DNA from: Aaosphaeria pasadenensis
Lineage: Eukaryota; Ascomycota; Dothideomycetes; Pleosporales
DNA: 64,000 bases
Direction: 5' to 3'
NCBI GenBank assembly: GCA_022813625.1
Contig: JAKLMB010000015.1
Location: forward strand, 837,413-901,412
The notes beneath the pieces were generated by a model. It did not search any database, was not told where the DNA came from, and saw only the letters and a program-made list of their open reading frames with translations. Positions 1 through 12,722 of the stretch are shown one piece after another. Numbering within the stretch: position 1 is the first letter of the stretch; every line of letters begins with the position of its first letter. The position numbers were made by a program, and so were the translations under genes.

Positions 1-1624
1 AAAGCCACCGCTGCTCTCTAGTCCTCTTATTCCTCTAGCGGCGGCACACCCTCCTCTAGCATCTTGAACGAATAATATCCTATCTGATGCCAGCGGAGCC
101 GACCGAAAACAGAGATGGAGTTGGGCAACGAGGGCATTAGGGCCTGCACCGAACGCTGTATAGAATCCGCTGCCCTCTTCTAGCTCTGGAGGGCAAGCCA
201 AGTGAACGCCGCTCCCATGCGGTACGTACTGTGTGTGGAAAGATTGGCAGCACAGTACGTGCTGCGTGCTTGATTCGCCATTCATCGTCTCTGTTGTGCT
301 CGATCTTGGACTTCTGAGACCCCGCAGAGCAGCTCCCGTCGTGTCCCAGCTGTGGGATCACGTAGGGAACGTGAGGGCGGGGCGAGGATGTAGGATGTAT
401 GTACATGGGTGGAGAGAGCTGTCTGAATGCGCATGAGGAAGGGCACTGCAAAGGGGGTCTTTCGCAAAATCCACTAAGCACTCCTCCAATTTGCCGCAAC
501 AAAACACCACAATGGTTGGCGCAACTTGCGATCGATTGCTGTCATGTCCGACGGACCATGCGCGTGGTGATGGCACGATGACAGGATGGCGCTGAACCCG
601 TGTGCGGTATGCCGTATGGGTAGGCAAGGTATGGTGGGCAACACTGTAAAATAGTGTGTGCAAAGCAAGTGTTGCGTAGTTTATGGCGCCTCGGGACCGG
701 GAAAAGGGTGGTGCATGGTTATTATCATAGCCGTCAACATCATCTTTATTTCACGACGGCCAACGTGCTATTCAACGATGATGACGATCTCAACATTTAT
801 GATGATGCTGATGATTAGTGACAGCAGCACCACAACCACATATTGTAAGGCACAGCGCAGCGAGGACTGATGGGAAAGGCGGTCGCATCCACCGTTATCG
901 TGAAGCCAAAAGGCCTAGGTAGTGTAGGAGCCAGGCATGCCAGGTTCTGCTCGACCGGTGCTGTTCCTGCTCCGTATGCTCCGCAAACCATCTTGGCAAA
1001 TCCGCTCCGCTGGGTCCCTACACAGTGAGTGATAACGCGAGAGGAGCGTGATGCAGGAAAGATATGATCTTGTCATCATCACAAGCAATCGCAACCCCCA
1101 CGTCTCCCAGACCAGAGTGATTTCTCACTCACTCGTGGCGATAAAGGCGGATTCAAACAGGATCGAAAGATCCGCAGGCGCTGCCCTTCGTCATCGATCA
1201 TTCCAAACAATGAACAGACGAGTTCTGCCTGCCTTGAGGGCATGCCGTTGGTGGTGCCTGAAATTGGAACATATGTGTAGCGCGTGCGCAAGTTCGAAAG
1301 ACAAGAATTAAGCAGAATGATGATCGATGGCCTCGTGGCCAACCAGAGATGGGCCCAGGCAATTTACGGGACCTCTGCCCAGACATGGGTGACGGGTGGA
1401 TGATAATGTGTGTGTGCTCGCTGGAGTGGAGTGGAGTGTAGTTCAATGCAGTGTAGTGTAGAGTAGTGAGTAGTTAGTGTGCTGTGGTATGGTGTGCTAT
1501 GGCAGCGCTTGTTCTGCTCCTACTTATTACTCGTAGTATAGTTAATAGGAGCTAGTCATTGTGTCCTACGAGTTAGTACTAGATAACACCGTGTGTAGAG
1601 TAGCCGTAGGTGTAGACTGTAGAG

Positions 1625-1630
<6 letters not shown>

Positions 1631-1692
<62 letters not shown>
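1631..1692. repeat. compound microsatellite (GA)n(GT)n
   Basis: About 16 uninterrupted GA units run straight into about 15 GT units. Read in frame, the tract gives poly-RE/ER and poly-VC or SL/TH spurious ORFs on the two strands, so the ORFs crossing it are not genes. Confidence 0.97.
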
Positions 1693-1693
<1 letters not shown>

Positions 1694-3260
1694 TATCTGG
1701 TTTCTGCGCTGGGCTGCGCTGTGCTGCGCTGCTTGCCCATCAACCCTGTAGATTTCATGCATCACTTTTTGGGCGCACGGTTCTCGTCTGTCATCGTTTG
1801 TACAGTCGTGCAGCAGCCACTCCGTGCGCCGCGTTAGATGTGTACTTGTATTGCATCTACCCTACCATAGGGTAGAATGCAGATATACTTTTCGACTTTT
1901 CGACGGCGCATTTCTCAAATGGGATCCACAGCCGGCATAGTGGAACCATTCCGCCCATGTCCAGCACGTGAGCACCTGTCCCGGCACAGCGTACTGTAAT
2001 ACATGTTGTAAGACGCGCATCGGCGACAGGTACCACTTAGGCACGCCCTCTTTGTGGGGGAGGATACGCTACCAGATCAGCAGCATTTTCCTTACTTAAT
2101 AGAACAATGGCAGAGCCAGTCAAAACTGCTCCTGCTCACAGGTGTGCAATGTGCGAGCGCCTCTGGTTTCGTGTAAGATCCCGGTGCCCCAGTTCACGCT
2201 GTACTTGAACAACGATTTGGAACGGTGATTTCTTTTGACCTTGCGGGGTAAATAAACGGATGACCGCTAGGGGGTGGGTCCGATTCTATCGCCATTGTAT
2301 TGAGCGATTGGCAATATTCCCAACGACTTCCGTTTCCTGCGTATGTACAGTGCAGTGATCTGGTGTTGTCGTTCTACGTTGTTTTCTCGGTTTACATCAG
2401 AGATTTCGCGCCAAGTTTGTGTGCCAGACATTACTGTGTAGAGCAAAGCGCCAGCGCCGAGAAGCCGACAGGCTACTGTAGACACCATCGAGTTCTAGTT
2501 TTGGACCTGCCAGCACAGCATTGTCCGGACTTTGACTCGTTATCTCTGAGAGCCTCATGCTGCGGGGGATGCCGGCCCAAGAATGCCGGCAACCACGGCA
2601 GCTAGAGCAGAGTCAACGAGGGTGCGAGGGATAGGGAGTATCCGCGCTTACTAGAGCCTCTAGAACTCTCCCTTTCCTACCTTGCCCGGTGTGCATTGTA
2701 CTTCATTTCCATACTCGATCCTGCGCGCCGAACCCTACAGTGTCGCTCTTTTGAAGATCAGAGCCAGGGAAGACCAGTATTGGAGATTGAGATGGAATTC
2801 GAGTGCTCTAGACAGATATGACCCTTGCTGGAGAGCTGGCTCCACTGCACTAAGATTGCGACGGAGCTGCTACCGTATTGACCCTGCGTGCCTGTGAATC
2901 TAGGTGCCTGCATTGTTCGGACAATCTCCGGAGGGCTCTGAAATAATTCTTCCGGCGGGAGTAGTCTGATATACTGGCACAGGTCTTTGTGATGGATCTG
3001 CTTCGTCACCGTGTTATTATTATCTCTGGAATGATAGAACGTTATGGTCGAGTACACTACGCATTTAGCAGATGAATAGCGCCGTTGTCGTCCGCGGATC
3101 AGAAGCATGGAACGATTATTGGAAAACTCGAGAATCACGGTGGTTCTTCATCCGCTATGGACATTAGCCGCAGAAGGGCGGTCAACTGTGCTCCGTAGTA
3201 GCAGTGTAGTGTAGGTAGTGCCTCTAATAACAGCCAGTACGCACCCGCTCCCGCACCAAC

Positions 3261-3305
3261 GACAGGAGCAGGAACAGGAGTAGGAACGGGAACAGGAATA
3301 GGAAC
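3261..3305. repeat. GGA-rich imperfect hexamer repeat
   Basis: A run of GGARNR-type hexamers (GGAGCA, GGAACA, GGAGTA, GGAACG, GGAACA, GGAATA) in non-coding DNA. On the minus strand it reads as a spurious Ser/Cys/Tyr-rich ORF. Confidence 0.8.
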
Positions 3306-4957
3306 CATTGAACCACGCCTCTGCCTGCCTAAGCAACAGGTCAGGCGTCATTCATGCCTGGTTCTGCTGCCCTAGAACTGGAAAGAATCGCAAAAGATGA
3401 ACGAGGCCCTACACAGTACAGTTGAGTAGCTCAGGCACTCCAGGTGAGCAAAGCAAACAACTGACGATGATTTGGTTTTGGTTGAAGAGCGGGAAACATA
3501 GGGATGCCCAGGCACGCCAGTTTTGCCTAGAAACTTAGACGGAGCGTTCCATGGCTCACGTGATCTGTCCCAACTGCTCTAACCGATCCGGGCATAATAG
3601 GATATGCTTTCCCAGTTCTTTAATTCGACTACATCGTGCTTAGCTTCGTGTCGTTCGTATTCTGACAGTGGTGGCTTCCTCCATCTAGCTATGTACTCGT
3701 ACTTGTACGGAGTAGTAACAAGTCATTTGAGACGGTTGTCGTATTTCCTATCTGAAGACAAGGTTCGCTTTGTCTGCCCATGACGTGAACCTCTTTTCCT
3801 CAGGTTTCATTCCATCATTCAGTAGTGTCTGTGGCGAGGACCATAGTGCCCATATACCTTTACCGCCGCCATGCGCCCTCTGGAGGAACGCCGCAATTTT
3901 TCTTTGCGCGTGGCACATCGTTGGGCACCTCAGGATCCAAGGCTAAGAATGCCTCCAGCTGGCTTAGTGTCATCCTCACTGTGCAGTGAAACCATTTTAT
4001 CGCCCCCAAGTATACCCGTGAACTAGTCTCCTCGACAGAAACATAACGTCTTCCCTCCACCGCTTTGCTGAACTATGGGAGGATTACCCCGAGACTGCTC
4101 CTCAGCCAACTTTGTGAATCTGGGTACTGTGAAAGGGCGGGAATGTGTGGCGAGCAATCCTCCCTGTCGTCAAGTTCTTTCTGGTCGGGAGCGATGTTGG
4201 TACTGCTTATGGGGTATTGCCTATCTTGCCAATTCCGTCCATGTTACTATGCAACCAAGTCATACAGTGAAAATATGGTCTACTTTTCAAAAATGATATG
4301 TCGATGGCAATTCGGCTTGCTTGCTCTACTTGTGATTTTGTTTCGCGTGCTTGCAAGATCGATTTCACCACATACTAAGTAGTCGTATAGAAACATCAAA
4401 CAACTCACTTTGTAATGATATCCATTGAAAGCTGAAGTGATCTGATAGTATAAAAAATGCACAATTTGATGCCATCGCACATCCTCCATTGTCTCCATCC
4501 GCGTGAGACATGATCGGTATTTCATCGCTCATGCCGTTCTACTACCATGCTCAAAGGAGGAACGGAAGGTATTTCAGAATCCCGCATATGGCCCCTAGTC
4601 CAGGTAGAAGAGAAGACATATTCGTGAATGCATTCAAGCATAGTTTTCGATCGACGTTGAGTTCCGGAGCCAGACTAGATCAAAGAGGAATATGACAGGT
4701 AGGGTGCTGAGGCACAGGAACCATCTGAACACCAGAGCGCCACGCGGCACTTGCAGGTGTAGACGCTCCGCTGCCGACAGTTCTGCGGTAGTTCGACTTC
4801 GCCGTAAAACTCAGGATATTCAAGCGCTTCCGCGTAATGAAGTGTGACGATGTTGTCTCGATTCTGGAGTCACTCATCCTGGCCCCGAAAGGTGATTCTA
4901 TGGCTGCCTTTCTGCGGCGTAGGTGTCTCTCAGTTGGATGAAGATGCTTTGATAGAT

Positions 4958-4964
4958 TATAAAA
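4958..4964 (+). promoter_or_regulatory. TATA box of the 67-aa gene
   Basis: TATAAAA lies 152 bases upstream of the ATG at 5110. The interval between them is C/T-rich with few ATGs, as expected of a fungal 5' leader. Confidence 0.6.
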
Positions 4965-5109
4965 GCCTTTCACTGGTACTCAATTTCGATATTCAACAGC
5001 ATACAATCTACAGCTTCTCATCGTTCCATCATCGACGCTTCTATCAATCTTTCTCAACACAATACACACTTCCACATTCTCGCAGTTTCACGCAAAGTCT
5101 TCCGACACA

Positions 5110-5374
5110 ATGAGTTCTCGCAGCCGCGGTCAAAACGTCCCTGCTGGTTCTTCATCTACACCAGGAACTGGCGCAACGGGAGGAGCCCTCCATACACATC
5201 CATGCCGTAACTACACTCAACCTGGGCACAGTACGAACTATACATTTCGATATGGCAAGGATGAGCTCTGTGAGAACTGCCTTGTAAGTCTTTCCCTGCT
5301 TCGTTCGTTTCTGTGTCGAGACTGATTGGATATTTCAATATCAGAGTGCATTGAGCCAACAGGGCAAGCGTTAA
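5110..5374 (+). CDS. small hypothetical protein, 67 aa, two exons
   Basis: Exon 1 is 5110-5283 and exon 2 is 5345-5374. The 61-base intron has donor GTAAGT and acceptor ATATCAG. The joined frame encodes 67 residues ending SALSQQGKR. The N-terminal half is Ser/Gly/Thr-rich and probably disordered. The second half has the pattern HTHPCRNY-x(23)-CENC with further His residues, which could bind one metal ion, although there are too few Cys for a classic zinc finger. There is no signal peptide or membrane segment. A TATA box at 4958, a pyrimidine-rich leader, the in-phase intron and a good ATG context (ACACAATGAG) all support a real gene. I do not recognise the family. It is isolated, with no other gene within several kilobases. 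Confidence 0.72.
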
Positions 5375-8300
5375 TTGCCCAACGGCGCCCAGGGACGACT
5401 GTGGGATGACCATCTTCATTCCTCGCCACATTGATTTACTTTGATATCACTCGATTAGCTTCGGCTTTATTAACGGGTGTACTTTGTGGCTTCAAATTGC
5501 TTATTTGTTTTGCTTGGAACGTGCAGGTTGGATGCTCAGTGATACGAGATGGTTTCGTTCTTTCGTTGTATTTTCTTTTCTCCAGGCGTATGCGCCCTCT
5601 TAAACTCTACTGTCTTTATCGAACTTTCTGCTTGATTAGCAAGTCATAGACCAATCCTACACAGGACGCTACTTTCTGAACCTTCTTCATCAGCTTTGGT
5701 GCCTATAATGTTCCATGTAAGAGTTCACGAAAGGGTGGAAACCTGAATGTGATGCCTAGCCATCGGCAGAGCACCTGACCTCGAAGCCCCTTAATGGAAA
5801 CTCTATACCCCATATTCCTGATGAACATATGAACATTAGCCCTGTTGTGAGACCCTTAGTACTTGCCAGATATCTCGTGTAATGCACTGGTGGAGACAAT
5901 CGCCCCCATCACCGGACTTCGGTGGTTCTTCACGAGGAGGACTATGAGGGGAAGGCGGGATGACTTCAGAATACCGCAGAAAAGTGATTATGGACCCAGG
6001 CAACCCATTTAGATGTTCAAGTTGAGGATGGTCCATCATTATGCATAATTGGCCATAGTGTTGATAACGCTCAACAAGGACCATACACCAAGTCATATTA
6101 GAGAAACTCAGACCAGATGCAGGCTGGATTGACTTTCCCTTACTATAGGTTCATAATATCCTAAATTACGCTGATAGAAAAAGATATGGGCTTCTGACTT
6201 GATGTTGGAAGAAGGTCAAGATGTTTCATGCATTGAACGGTGAGCAGGTGCCCAGTGGTGCACCGGTCCGCGGGGACGAATCCTCCCGTTCTCTCGATGA
6301 AACTACGATGCTGACATTCACAAGCGTGCTCATGGCCCGACATGTTCATAGCAAACTTTATCGATGCCACCTTTTGTTTGCCTGACGGAAGGAGGAGTGG
6401 CTCCCGTCTTGCTCCCACCCAGCGCCTCCACTCCGTCTCATTGCAGGCAACAGGTTACACTAAAGCCGTCGTTGGCATTTTGGCTCGTGAGGCGAATTAA
6501 TGCTTGGTATTTGCTGTGCCGCTGATGACGCTGCACAGTAGGCGATCCTAACATTGGTGTAGGAAAGTTCGATCGATTCATCAGAAAACATATTACTATT
6601 ACCACGGGAAAGCTTTTCGCACAAGTGCCTCTAGTGACTTTACTGAATGTTCTCTGAACGTTTAGTTCATCGTGTGGAGAAAGTTCCTTGGATGCGATGA
6701 CATCCACGTATCCTGCGGCGTAGCTGCCATGTTTATTAGTCAACGCCACAATTGCGCCGCCTCGATCTTCTGTAGCCAATTCTTCGACTCATTCTAGCAA
6801 CTCGCTCTGAACTGATTCAATTGATACCAATGTAGGTTATTCCACCGCTTTTACATCGTTTGACCATCTCGGGTAACGCCCAAGGACCGTTCCGGTACCA
6901 CTGCTGCCACACAAACAACTTTGCTTTTTGAGTTCCTCTCTTCAGGCTTTGCAAAGTACCAATGTATCTGTTTCGTTCTGATGTGGAATGGTCAAGGCAT
7001 ACAAAATTTTGGGCTGTACCGAACCATATAGTGGGCTTTGGTGGCTCACTGTTGTGCTCAATGAAGCCTTCCGGTGTATCGTTGTCCCACCTGACCGTGA
7101 CCAGAGACTTGTGAGATTCCTCGCCACGTTCGCCCCAACATTCGACAGGAGCATCTTTGCGCCCCCATAGATTTTGATCTTTCAAACACATTATAGCGTC
7201 CATATTCCACGTATAAGCGCCCAAGCTTGCTTAGTGTCAGTACTGAATGCTCCCGACTTACAAAAGAAAAGGAACGACTACGTCTCGATCCTAGGATTGC
7301 AACATTGTCTCAAACAAATATCTCCTGAAGGTATTCACCGCTAACCTGCGATAATGCAGAATCTCATGGCGTTTACTGGAATTCGATTCATAGTCAGGTG
7401 ATCATATCAACATGCATGCAAGACGCATGACACATATGGAAGGTCGAGAATTCATTTGTCCGAATGTACGAGATCATGCGTAATGATTTTTGCATTGTTG
7501 GATCGACGTGCATTCATTGGGACTGCAGGCGCCAGGTAAACGTAGAGTGCTGCACACAGCATCATTGTCCTGCAACTTTCTTTCCAAATCTAGCCATCAA
7601 CAACAATCAACTCCTGAAATATTCCAAAGAAATGAGTCTGAGTAGTACACATTTCGAGAATGTACCCCTTACTACCGCTTGTACACCACAACATATTCTT
7701 CTGCTTCACTTTTTCTTCTGTGCCTCAGTCCTGCATGCATCCACTTTCCAAACCTGGGTACTCCTCTTAACACGGGCTGGATGTTCTGAGCTGCCCCCAG
7801 ACCTCTTTGATACCCAATTGCCCAACGCTGAACTCCAAACAGAAAAGAACAACAACTACTAGTAACGGACACCTAGCTGACACCGCATCATCGACAATTC
7901 CTCCACCAATATAACTCGCTTTCCCCGGCGTCCTTCCCGCAGAACTCCCCCCCAATGTATCAAGCTTCCGCCTACCCACGGCACAGCGAGGCACAAGAAA
8001 TTCTATTCTGCAAACGTACACACACATTGCTCTCTTCTCCCCGTCACTCACAGTGCCCCATCTGTCCAGATTTCTTACCGCCGGGCGTAGCGAAAACCGT
8101 GCCGCATACGCCACATAGATACACACATCGTGAACGCAAGTTCACCAATCGCACTCCCCCGAAACACAATTCAAGCACTAACATCGCCCGAGCAGAAACA
8201 ATGACATCTACGGCCAATCGATACTCGCTTATCGTTGAGTTTTCTGCCTCGAGGTTTTGCTAGTGAAGGTTTGGGGGGAGAATCGGTGGGAAGGAGGATG

Positions 8301-8836
8301 AGGTAAGCGCGGAATCGTGTATGTGGCGTGGGCAGGATAGATGTGCATGCGCATCACAAGGAGGGGATTTGGGAATCGAGCTGGGGCCGCCGGTAACGGG
8401 AGGATCGTCGTACGAGGTTCGGGGGGAGCGAGTTGAGATTCAGGGTGTTTTGATGTGAATGTTTGTGATCTGGAGGAGAAGAGATGTTGGTATCAATAGT
8501 ACGAATGCAAGTCTCACTCTTGTTTCTGAGGGCCTTGTCATTATGTTTGCAAAGGATGGGGTGGGAATATTTGTTCATTTGGTATTGGATAATTGATACA
8601 TTAATCGTAGACGGTCGTGGTACTTTTGTTTCCCGAGAGCTCCCATAGAAGAAAGCCCAATGCACCCGCGAGAATACACGTATTATGCTAATTAACAATT
8701 ACGAGATGAGCAACCTTATGCCAGTTACACAATGCCTCCACTGATTTAATTTAGGTCCCTTTTGACCGTGTCGACCGTGATTCCAGATTCGAAATGTTGA
8801 TGAGAGAAGAGATTTTGGGAAGGGAATTGGGAATCA
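5375..8836. other. gene-poor region with minus-strand ORF fragments
   Basis: No complete gene was found. Four minus-strand open frames follow one another in the same direction with gaps under 70 bases (about 7224-6817, 6779-6438, 6418-6161, 6096-5836). None starts cleanly and I could not join them by good splice sites. They may be a decayed gene or mobile element, or chance. The part nearest 8836 is the 3' flank of the Mug190-like gene. Confidence 0.4.
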
Positions 8837-11800
8837 TTACGTTCCGGTTTCTAACAATGTTAGTCAAACGCCAGTAGACGTGATCGACGCTGAGAGCACT
8901 TACCGGTTTCGACACCTGGTTGCCTTCCATCAAGACCGCCGGTAAGCTTCTTCTTCAACTTGCTAATTCCAATGCGACCTTGACTTTTCGCAAAACGTGC
9001 ATTTCTTGCCGGCTTCCATTGCATCAGGCCTCGCTGCTTTCTCTCCTCGGTCCTTTTGTTCTGTCTCTTTGTGTCCTTCTCACTCAATGTCGAAGACCTG
9101 TCTACGGAGCCATTCGTGCCACTAGTGGTATACGTGGTCTGGGTCCTAGCAGTGCTTTGTGATACACGGGGCGCTGAAGGAGAAAGATCGGTGCCGGCAT
9201 GTTTGAGCTCACCATTGGGATTCCCTGCATTTCCGGTTGTCTCAGCATCTTGAATGCCGAGGTCAGACGAGCTATCAGAAGAACCATAGTCATCGTCATC
9301 GTCATCGTCATCGTCGTCATTGTCCGGGTCATCACTGGGGTGATGCGGGTCATGTAGAGGCTCATCCACTCCAGGTTCGCGTCTTTTCTTTCCCTTCGTG
9401 TCCATGTAGGCCTTAGGATCGTGGCCAAACGCGCCAGACCAGTCCTCCCCAGTCTTTGACAGCCATCTCTCCTTCTCGCTGTCATCAGTGTGGTTCTTAA
9501 GGATGTCCCGGCCTTCTGTAAGTGATTCATCGTGCAGTTGCTTAATGCGATCGGGTAGCTCCTTGTCGACCTTGCGGTTACGAACACCCTCTGTCAAGCA
9601 TGCTTCCCAGGTTTGATAGGTTTCTCTTGAATCATTATCAACAATGAAGGCCTCATGGGATTCATCGGTGCCAGCTTTGAACCGTGCAGTGAACTGCAGA
9701 CGGCCGATCTCCTTCAAATCCTCAAGACCGGGCTCTTTGCTGCAATTGTCCTCTGTGATATAGTTTTGCCTCAAACGAGCCGGATGAGCAGTAGTCCAAA
9801 TGGGGATGTTGATGTCCTGATCTTCATTGTCGACGAAATGCTGCAGCCAGATGATAGCGTATGCATCTGCCTTCCGCTTATTCGCGATATGGAATTCGAA
9901 TACGATGGGCGATCTATATCGGTATTTGACTGGTAGGCGAACATTGTTCTTACCCTCGTTTGCGTCCAAATCCCAGAAATAGCCGTCCTTCTCGTCAAGT
10001 TTCTGCGCTGCATTGCGTGGTATCTTTCCTGAGCTACCACCTGTGCGGAGCTTAAGCTTCGCGGCGTGGTTGTACCCTACAGCTAGAATTCGTTCGGAGC
10101 GGAACTCGAATGTGCCTACAGACCAGCCCAAGAGATTCGGCGGAAGTCGAGTTTCAATGGAGCGGAAGACCAAGGAGATTCGAATGCGGCCGAATCCAAT
10201 TCCACCATCGAGAGGATACCATCGAGTAACCTGAGATGACGTCTCCATGATGTCCGAAAGCTTCAAAGGTACAACACCGAGGATTGGGTCGTGCTCGCGA
10301 TTGCGTTGATCGCGAACAGTGACAGTTATGATCGCAGAGCGCCAGTCTCGAATAAACTGTTCTGTACCAGCATTGAAAATTGGCTGCGATGAGACCGCCT
10401 TCGAACGAGTTCGGTAAACCAGCTGGTCATTGAAGAGAATGGTACAGTAACTAGTGGGTAAGTTCCCACCCGTCTCCTCCGTTGGTTCACCGTAGGGCTT
10501 GGCCGGCTCATATTCTCTTCCTTTACGGTTGCCATTGCTACCTTTGACATTTTCTAACTCGAGATTGACGATTTGATGAACGATGATGCTACAGATTCCG
10601 CTCGGCCATAGTGGATCCGGAGGTGTATGCATAACCGCATCGTCCTGTTCGGTGTTGATTACACCCTTCTCATCTTGCAGGGCAGGGTCATCTCTTAGTT
10701 CAGCTGGAAGAGCCCTATTCTTTCCATCGGTTCGGAGGGCCGGTCGGAATTGAGGCTTGCCGAAATAGCCAATTTCCCAATGCAATTCGCCGGGCATTTC
10801 GCTTCCCGCATCCAATCCGCTCAACTTCGAGACTTGAGGATACATTTTCCCCGGATGCTGAATCATCTTCTGCATGGAGAGCTCGACTTTTCCGACAATG
10901 TCATCGGCGGTATGGCGATCAGAATCCCATAGCTCAACAGACAAGTTCTCGTCAGCCTTGATCAGTTCGGGAGTTACCAATAGAGCAGCAGTTTCCTCCC
11001 AGATAGGATTGAGGTCGTCAGTAATGACTCTTGTGCAATACATAGGTTTGCCGTATTTGGAGAACGCGAGCGTGATGTAGGGGTCACTTCCGCCGTGTTC
11101 GGAACCACGCCTGTCCTGCTTAGACAGTCCCACGGCGCGGTGGATACGGATCCATAATATTCCCAGTGCCTCAACATCCTTTTGGATCGAATCCCCTTGC
11201 AAAATAGCTCGCATGTCGATTGACATGCTTTTGGGAGCGACGTACATGGATGATGCGGCTTTGATAGCATAGTTGACGAAGTTTGATATCAGAGGAAGGT
11301 TCAAAATGTTTACTCCCTTCTCAAGCATAGGAATACAGCCTGCTTCCACCTGGGGCGTGCCCATCAAGGTAAACGTGAGCGTTTTCAAAAATGGTGGCTC
11401 TGGTGTCATGGCCATACGTAACCGAACGGTACCGACAAGACCTTGAAGTTCCACAAAGATGGGTAGAGGAACACCAAAGAGGCCCTTGATACCAAGGTAA
11501 AAAATTAGTTGCATGTGCATGTTGCGAGCCTTGTCAGAGGCACGCTTTCCGGTTGGCTGAGCATGGTAGGCAAAGGAACATTCCAGGTTGTAGTAGTCAC
11601 CCCCCTCCTCATCTGCAGCAGCTTCTTGGGGGTCTTTGGTCTTTTTGTTCTCCTCATGAATGGCCTGTTTCATGTCCTTCATATGTGAATCGGGAAGGGC
11701 TCGCAAGCTGAGGATGCGAAGAGGGTTCGAGCCTTGGTTGATCTCGGCGACTCTGACATTCTCAATAATCCCCGGGACTGAAGCCTGCATTACATCCTCG

Positions 11801-12722
11801 AGAGTGTCGGCAACTCCCTGGAACATGTCTGGGTTGATCAGTCCCCAAACAATGGACAAGAGTGTATTCATCCACTCCACGCTCTCCGGTAATAGGTTAG
11901 CCGTGGCGATTTGGCCACGGGTCTGTTCGCTGTGCCATTCTACCTCTCTACCGCTTCTCACGACTTCTTTCATCCACAGCCAGACTCCTGAGGAAAGACA
12001 CATTCCCAAGGGAATCAACCCTTTTAAGGCTCCGCCAAACATCTTTCCTACAATGACTGTGGCAGCCAGTATAGCGATAGACAGCACGCCTGCCCTTTTC
12101 TCGATCTCAACGAACATTGGTTCGTAGCTGACTGCAGGTGTGGGGTGGAACAGGATATTCGTCTTCTCGCCGTGAATAGGAACGTCGGACGTACTACCCT
12201 CGGCAATTGGGTCAGGTGGTGCGGTGACATCTTGGTTATATTTGTACTCCTCTAGGGATTGTTTATGGTCTGTCTTGATAGGCTATAACATGTCAGAGTG
12301 TTATTTCAAACAGCGAGACGATAGAAGATATCTTACAGTGTCCTTCTCAAGATTGGCATTAGGTACAGATAGCTAAATGGTTAGACACATGACGCGTTGA
12401 CAATGGATGCAGGCTGTCTTACTGTTGGGTTTTCGACCTGGTGTACCATATCCTTGCTGACATCTTCAATTACTACCTGTTTGCCAGTAGTCGGATCGGT
12501 GACAGTTTTCTGTGTGCCTTTTACGCCATGTTTCGTAGGCTTGTGGGGAGCAACTTTGCTGGTAGCACCTCCACCTGCAGCGCTCATACCCTGTTCGTCT
12601 ATTTTGCGGTCTCTCTCGGCCTTGTCTTTGTCAAGATTCTGGATGAATTTCTTCACCGTGGGTACCGGGTTCGCACCGGAATAGTGCCCCCCTGGCGCGT
12701 GCTGTTGCTGTTGTTCAGCCAT
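8837..12722 (-). CDS. mug190: Mug190/tricalbin-like SMP- and C2-domain protein
   Basis: Four exons on the minus strand: 12722-12423, 12372-12337 (a 36-nt microexon), 12282-8904 and 8850-8837 (14 nt, giving the end ETGT and stop). All junctions are GT-AG and in phase, giving about 1242 aa. Residues 1-165 are hydrophilic and charged. A hydrophobic hairpin or membrane segment follows at about 178-216, then an SMP-like lipid-binding domain (about 245-470, starting WMNTLLSIVWGLINP). The first C2 domain is at about 485-580 (GGSDPYITLAFSK, DDLNPIWEE) and a second at about 670-810. A divergent C2-like segment follows, then an acidic Asp run and a basic Ser-rich tail. This order matches Mug190 and tricalbins, ER-anchored tethers that move lipid at membrane contact sites. 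The role is inferred from domains. The gene is divergent from nagA across about 1 kb. Confidence 0.88.

Larger units (their letters stand above)
1..5109. other. gene-poor region
   Basis: No coding gene could be supported here. The open frames are all under about 125 codons, lie on both strands, mostly lack a proper ATG, and do not join through plausible splice sites. The segment contains a compound microsatellite (1631-1692), a GGA-rich imperfect hexamer tract (3261-3305), a GTA/GTG-rich stretch around 1424-1490 and one copy of the dispersed 9-mer TACGGAGTA (3706-3714). The last 150 bases form the promoter and leader of the small gene at 5110. Confidence 0.6.

Noticed and set aside
1561..1875. 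Frames crossing the GA/GT microsatellite
   Set aside because: They consist mostly of dipeptide repeats produced by the microsatellite.
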